In this document: positions 7,008 to 10,420 of the stretch, piece after piece
How positions within the stretch are numbered: position 1 is the first letter of the stretch
How the letters are laid out: each line of letters begins with the position of its first letter
Assembly: GCA_003500135.1 (NCBI GenBank)
Contig: DNTA01000112.1
Span: forward strand, 1-10,420
Direction: 5' to 3'
Length of the DNA: 10,420 nt
Origin: Cytophagales bacterium
Lineage (GTDB): Bacteria > Bacteroidota > Bacteroidia > Cytophagales > Cyclobacteriaceae
The notes under the pieces: model-generated
The model's database searches: none
What the model was told of the DNA's origin: nothing
The model's input: the letters and a program-made list of their open reading frames with translations, nothing else
Program-made: the position numbers and the translations under genes

Positions 7008-8060
7008 ATGATAGCGCTAATTAAAAAAACCATGATCTGGATATTTGGCATTCTTATAATTTTCATTGCATTGGCAACCTCTACCGGGTTCTGGATGTCA
7101 GCGCCTAAATACAACGGCCCGGAAAGTGATCACTTTAACGGTAAAAAATTCATTAACCCGGGAAATGTGGAAGCCAAAGGTTTTAAAGAGGTACTAAAAT
7201 GGAGCCTCAATCGTGAACCAGGCGCCTGGGAACCCAATTTGGATGCACCCTATATTTATGAAAAGACAAACTCCGTAGAAAAGGATAAGATGGCCCTCAC
7301 ATTTGTAAACCACTCTACCTTTTTAATACAAACCGCTAGTCTCAATATCCTTACCGACCCGGTTTGGAGTGAAAGAACGAGCCCGGTCTCATTTGCCGGG
7401 CCGAAGCGGATGCGCCCACCGGGCATACGTTTTGAAGATCTTCCGGATATTGACATTGTCCTTATTAGTCATAACCACTACGATCATCTCGATGTCAACA
7501 CTCTGAAAAGGCTCCAGGAAACTTTTGCCCCTACCTTTGTGGCGCCCCTGGGTGTGAAGGCGCAAATTGACCAGGAGATAGGCGGGGAATGTATTGAAAT
7601 GGACTGGTGGGATGAAATACCTGTCAAGGACCTGCCCATTGCCTGTGTGCCTGCCCAGCACTTTTCCGGTCGTGGCATATCAGATCGCGATGCTACACTT
7701 TGGGCAGGATATGTAATAGTAAGCGATTGGGGCAATGTTTACTTTGCCGGTGACACGGGTTATGGGAATTTTTTCAAGGAAATCGCGCGGCAGTATCCAC
7801 CAAAGCTCAGCCTGCTTCCCATTGGGGCTTACCTGCCCAAATGGTTCATGTCGCCTATCCACACCAGCCCTGAAGATGCAGTTCAGATACACCTGGACAT
7901 GGAAAGCCCGAAAAGTATAGGCATCCACTACGGCACCTTCCCGCTCGCCGATGATGGCCAGCACGAGCCGATCCACGACCTGAAAAGCGCCAGGGCAAAA
8001 CATGGCGTACCTGAAGATGCCTTCATGGTTTTAAAAGAAGGAGAAACCACGTATTTTTAG
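7008..8060 (+). CDS. Membrane-anchored metallo-beta-lactamase-fold hydrolase, NAPE-PLD-like
   Basis: This 350-aa protein belongs to the metallo-beta-lactamase fold, in the branch of N-acyl-phosphatidylethanolamine phospholipase D, whose known members release N-acylethanolamines from the phospholipid. Residues 9-29 are a hydrophobic helix after KK, which predicts an uncleaved anchor or signal with the enzyme on the periplasmic side. The di-zinc site appears complete: His155, His157, Asp159 and His160 in SHNHYDH, His218 in QHFSGRG, Asp249 in AGDTG and His307 in IHYG. Family-typical TDPVWSERTSP and GPKRMRPPG precede it. The substrate cannot be deduced; many bacterial homologues are unassigned. 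It is the first gene of a three-gene operon, with the next start 3 nt after its stop. Upstream there is only an imperfect -7 element (TTTATTTG at 6942-6949). An alternative start at Met9 would keep the anchor. Confidence 0.9.
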   Translation: MIALIKKTMIWIFGILIIFIALATSTGFWMSAPKYNGPESDHFNGKKFINPGNVEAKGFKEVLKWSLNREPGAWEPNLDAPYIYEKTNSVEKDKMALTFVNHSTFLIQTASLNILTDPVWSERTSPVSFAGPKRMRPPGIRFEDLPDIDIVLISHNHYDHLDVNTLKRLQETFAPTFVAPLGVKAQIDQEIGGECIEMDWWDEIPVKDLPIACVPAQHFSGRGISDRDATLWAGYVIVSDWGNVYFAGDTGYGNFFKEIARQYPPKLSLLPIGAYLPKWFMSPIHTSPEDAVQIHLDMESPKSIGIHYGTFPLADDGQHEPIHDLKSARAKHGVPEDAFMVLKEGETTYF

Positions 8061-8063
8061 CAT

Positions 8064-8969
8064 ATGCACCAAAGCCGTCATCTTTTTATTCTGAGGTTAC
8101 TGACCATCATTCTTTTGAGTGCAATGATCCTTTTGCCGGATCTGATTGCCTCTCCTTCTTCCCCGGATACCTCTGTTTTTCAGAGTGAAAAGGATAAGAT
8201 CGACCTGTTAATTGTAGGCCTTGGGGTAAGTGACCATAAGGTACGCGACGAAGGTGTATCACCACTTACCTACAGGGGGCCGGTACTGCAAATCGATTTT
8301 GGGAATATTGACTGGAAAAAAAAGCGTCGCTGGCAAATTATTGGAAAAGGCGGAGTCGGAATTACCAGTGGTAGTGGCACCATACAACAATATGGCCAAT
8401 ACAATTTTTATTTTTCACTGCACACCAATTACCTTTTGAATACCAACCTGCTCAAAAACCATTCCTGGAGGTTATATGCAGGGCCGGATTTTAATTTTAC
8501 GGGAAATACGCGGCTTAACCAAAACCTGTTCAACGCTTCATTTACCTATGATTTCGTTGGCTCATTGAATGCAGGGGTAAGGCTTGAATACGACTTTGGT
8601 TGGCCTGCCGGTCGGACAAGATTTTTAAACATAAAAAGACGGCAGCGCATCCTCACTGCCGCTTTTCAATGGAATATTCCGGTGATGCATATATTTCAGC
8701 GCCCCGAATATGCCGTTATCGATGATTTTACCGATGGCAACAGCCTTTATTCCGGCCAGGGTGACCTTAAACTGACCAGCTATGGCCAGATCATTCGCAT
8801 TAACATGGAGCTTTCACTTCTGTACCACCTTCAAAATGGCAACCTGCTTCAATTTCAGTACGGATTTGACGGGATACGTATTGATGAAGGCTACAACATT
8901 TTAAGCACAGTTCACAGGAGGCTTTCTTTTGGATTTCTATTTCGACTAAACCACAACAGGCATGAATAA
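8064..8969 (+). CDS. Probable outer-membrane beta-barrel protein of unknown family
   Basis: This 301-aa protein starts with a signal-peptide-like segment (basic HQSRH, then a hydrophobic core at residues 7-24; cleavage perhaps near LIASPSS). The mature part has many short alternating polar/aromatic stretches, such as YGQYNFYFSLHTNY, WRLYAGPDFNFTG, GVRLEYDFGW and RLSFGFLFRLN near the end, the look of amphipathic beta-strands. Turns rich in G, N and D separate them. I recognise no named family; PagL-like or OmpW-like small barrels are possible on shape alone. The ATG lies 3 nt after the hydrolase stop and the reading frame overlaps the next gene by 8 nt, so the three are probably translated from one message. 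A second ATG at 8124 would cut the signal peptide and is less likely. Confidence 0.75.
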   Translation: MHQSRHLFILRLLTIILLSAMILLPDLIASPSSPDTSVFQSEKDKIDLLIVGLGVSDHKVRDEGVSPLTYRGPVLQIDFGNIDWKKKRRWQIIGKGGVGITSGSGTIQQYGQYNFYFSLHTNYLLNTNLLKNHSWRLYAGPDFNFTGNTRLNQNLFNASFTYDFVGSLNAGVRLEYDFGWPAGRTRFLNIKRRQRILTAAFQWNIPVMHIFQRPEYAVIDDFTDGNSLYSGQGDLKLTSYGQIIRINMELSLLYHLQNGNLLQFQYGFDGIRIDEGYNILSTVHRRLSFGFLFRLNHNRHE

Positions 8970-9972
8970 GATCATCTATGGTTTAATAGCGCTATTTGTA
9001 GTATCAGGCTGCCAGAAAATAATTTTGGATGAAGACCAGGCCACTGGCGATAAAGCAGAAAACTTTGACTATCTGTGGCAGCAGTGCCGCGACCGCTATG
9101 CTTTTTTTGATATCAAGAATGTGGATTGGGACGAAGTGTATGCCGAGTACCGGCCACAAGTAAGACCCGATATGGGTGAAGTAGAATTCTTCGACCTCTG
9201 CTTCGATATGCTGCTCGAACTAAGAGATGGACATGTGAACCTGATCTCACCCTTTAACGTAGCCAAATACGAATTTGAATTGACCGGAGCAGAAAATTAT
9301 AACCGCCGCCTCATCCGTGACAACTATCTTAGTGATAAACACATGATCACCGGCCCATTTCTGCACGATACGCTGGCCAATCAACAGGTGGGTTATGTGC
9401 GATATGCCTCTTTCAGTAATAACATAGCTGCATTTGACATCGATTTTGTACTGCAAAGATTTAAGAACACCAAAGGTATTATTTTGGATGTGCGCAGTAA
9501 TCCCGGCGGGTCCATTGGCAATATGTTTACTCTTCTCAGTCGATTTGCCGATGAAAAAAGGGAGATATACAGTTCACAAATCAAAAGTGGCCCTGGCCCG
9601 AATCAATTCAGCGAGGTACAAACTGCCTATGCTACCCCCGGCGGTTCCTTTCAGTACACAGATGGAAAAGTCGTCCTGCTCGTCAACCGAGGTTGTTACA
9701 GCGCAACGTCGTTCTTTACGGTTGGTATGCGCGCCTTGCCCCAGGTACTGGTGATGGGTGATACAACGGGAGGCGGACTGGGTGCTCCCAACGGCGGACA
9801 GCTACCCAATGGCTGGCTGTACCGCCTGTCAGTCACCCGGACCATCACTCCGGAAGGTGATAATTTCGAAAACGGTGTTCCGCCTGATGTGTACGTCGCC
9901 CTGGATTCGGTAGATATTGTGAGCGGACGGGATACCATGATCGAAGCGGCTGTGGATTACATTTTGGATTAG
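8962..9972 (+). CDS. S41-family serine peptidase, lipoprotein, tricorn/IRBP-like without PDZ
   Basis: This 336-aa protein carries a lipoprotein signal (hydrophobic core, then VVSGC with Cys17 as the lipidation site), so it is probably anchored in the envelope. It has the S41 peptidase core: LRDGHVNL with His91, DVRSNPGG at 176-183, CYSATS with the likely nucleophile Ser247, GDTTGGG, and a C-terminal EGDNFENGVPPD with candidate acids Glu298 and Glu303. No lysine follows Ser247 at the spacing of the Ser-Lys CtpA/Prc processing proteases, and no PDZ domain is visible. A His/Ser/Glu site as in the tricorn or IRBP-like branch is therefore more likely. The substrate is unknown. The start codon overlaps the end of the barrel gene by 8 nt, which implies translational coupling and makes this the last gene of the operon. 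No clear terminator follows. Confidence 0.87.
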   Translation: MNKIIYGLIALFVVSGCQKIILDEDQATGDKAENFDYLWQQCRDRYAFFDIKNVDWDEVYAEYRPQVRPDMGEVEFFDLCFDMLLELRDGHVNLISPFNVAKYEFELTGAENYNRRLIRDNYLSDKHMITGPFLHDTLANQQVGYVRYASFSNNIAAFDIDFVLQRFKNTKGIILDVRSNPGGSIGNMFTLLSRFADEKREIYSSQIKSGPGPNQFSEVQTAYATPGGSFQYTDGKVVLLVNRGCYSATSFFTVGMRALPQVLVMGDTTGGGLGAPNGGQLPNGWLYRLSVTRTITPEGDNFENGVPPDVYVALDSVDIVSGRDTMIEAAVDYILD

Positions 9973-10085
9973 TATGGCGCTTAGGAGAGGTATAGGAGGT
10001 ACTAAAGAAGGTTATGAAAAATCAAGATCCTGAACTTGTTTGCCATTTTTTGATAAATTGTTGTAAGAATTAAAAATTCCTTCCT

Positions 10086-10420
10086 ATGAAAGCAGGTCAA
10101 GCTCACATTCTCTTTGATAACTTCAGAAAAGAGGCATTATTAAATATTAAAAACTTCCCGATTGAACCAGAATCATTGATTTGCCTTTACGATGATTTAT
10201 CCATTGGCCCCATAGCAAAACTGGATCAAACCAATGGCATTTTTGAACGGGCTAAATGGATCGAAAAAACAATACCGTGCTTAGAGGAAACGTCGTTTAG
10301 TGATGATAAGGTTCAAAAAGATTTTGAGCAAATACAAAGTTTGAAAACCCGGATTGATCAATATGACAAAATATACATCTGGTTCGGAAAAACCAACCGG
10401 GAAAGGCTCTACAAAGCTCG
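10086..10420 (+). CDS. DUF1835-domain protein, N-terminal part (runs off the window)
   Basis: The frame is open from the ATG at 10086 to the right edge, 111 codons with no stop. The start AGQAHILFDN, followed by ICLYDDLSIGPI at about residues 33-44 and later IYIWFGKTNRE, matches the pattern of DUF1835 proteins as I recall it: a short opening strand, then a D-D-x-S-x-G-P segment, then a Wfg strand. No function is established for this family and nothing here adds one. No signal peptide is present, so it is probably cytoplasmic. It lies 113 bp after the S41 gene, a gap with no obvious terminator; a weak GAATT-AAA-AATTC inverted repeat sits just before the start. Read-through from the upstream operon is possible. 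Confidence 0.65.
   Translation, partial: MKAGQAHILFDNFRKEALLNIKNFPIEPESLICLYDDLSIGPIAKLDQTNGIFERAKWIEKTIPCLEETSFSDDKVQKDFEQIQSLKTRIDQYDKIYIWFGKTNRERLYKA

Noticed and set aside
9994..10073. AGGAGG followed by a 19-codon ORF (ATG at 10014, TAA at 10071), plus an overlapping 19-codon ORF from 9974
   Set aside because: The AGGAGG is 14 bp from the ATG, genes in this phylum rarely use Shine-Dalgarno sites, and the peptides are too short and featureless to support.
10067..10079. GAATT-AAA-AATTC inverted repeat before the DUF1835-like gene
   Set aside because: Five A/T-rich pairs with no T-tract; neither a terminator nor a convincing operator.
1..10420. CRISPR arrays, tRNAs, IS elements or prophage genes
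   Set aside because: No regularly spaced repeats, tRNA-like cloverleaf, transposase or phage structural motifs were seen on either strand.

Overview
The window looks like a chromosomal segment from a member of the Bacteroidota, probably Cytophagales-like (Fulvivirga, Cyclobacteriaceae and relatives). Three things point there. There is a large TonB-dependent receptor with an N-terminal carboxypeptidase-regulatory-like domain. Start codons lack Shine-Dalgarno sequences. Two genes are preceded by TTG-N17-to-19-TAnnTTTG, the promoter type of this phylum. No phage, IS, CRISPR, tRNA or rRNA sequence was seen, and the genus is inference.

Layout, left to right. A possible 3' end of an unidentified gene (3-158) precedes a small CoA-binding Rossmann protein (221-697). 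A 756-bp, very AT-rich noncoding stretch follows (698-1453). It holds a weak terminator, two clusters of 11-bp-phased TGTTAA-like repeats, two inverted repeats, and a strong Bacteroidota promoter just before an Oar-like TonB-dependent outer-membrane receptor (1454-4756). The receptor ends in a clear intrinsic terminator, and the promoter of the next gene overlaps that hairpin. The next gene (4845-6524) is an uncharacterised 559-aa protein. Its C-terminal third resembles the AMP nucleosidase/nucleoside phosphorylase fold and keeps the EME and SD motifs. A 91-aa unknown gene (6575-6850, minus strand) converges on it.

From 7008 to 9972 three genes form a tight operon with 3-nt spacing and then an 8-nt overlap: a membrane-anchored NAPE-PLD-like metallo-beta-lactamase-fold hydrolase, an unrecognised probable outer-membrane beta-barrel, and an S41-family serine-protease lipoprotein. 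All three appear to be envelope proteins, so a shared role in envelope lipid or protein turnover is possible but unproven. A DUF1835-like gene starts at 10086 and runs off the right edge.

Most genes belong to known families. The points most worth following are the nucleoside-phosphorylase-like protein, the three-gene envelope cassette, and the phased repeats upstream of the receptor.
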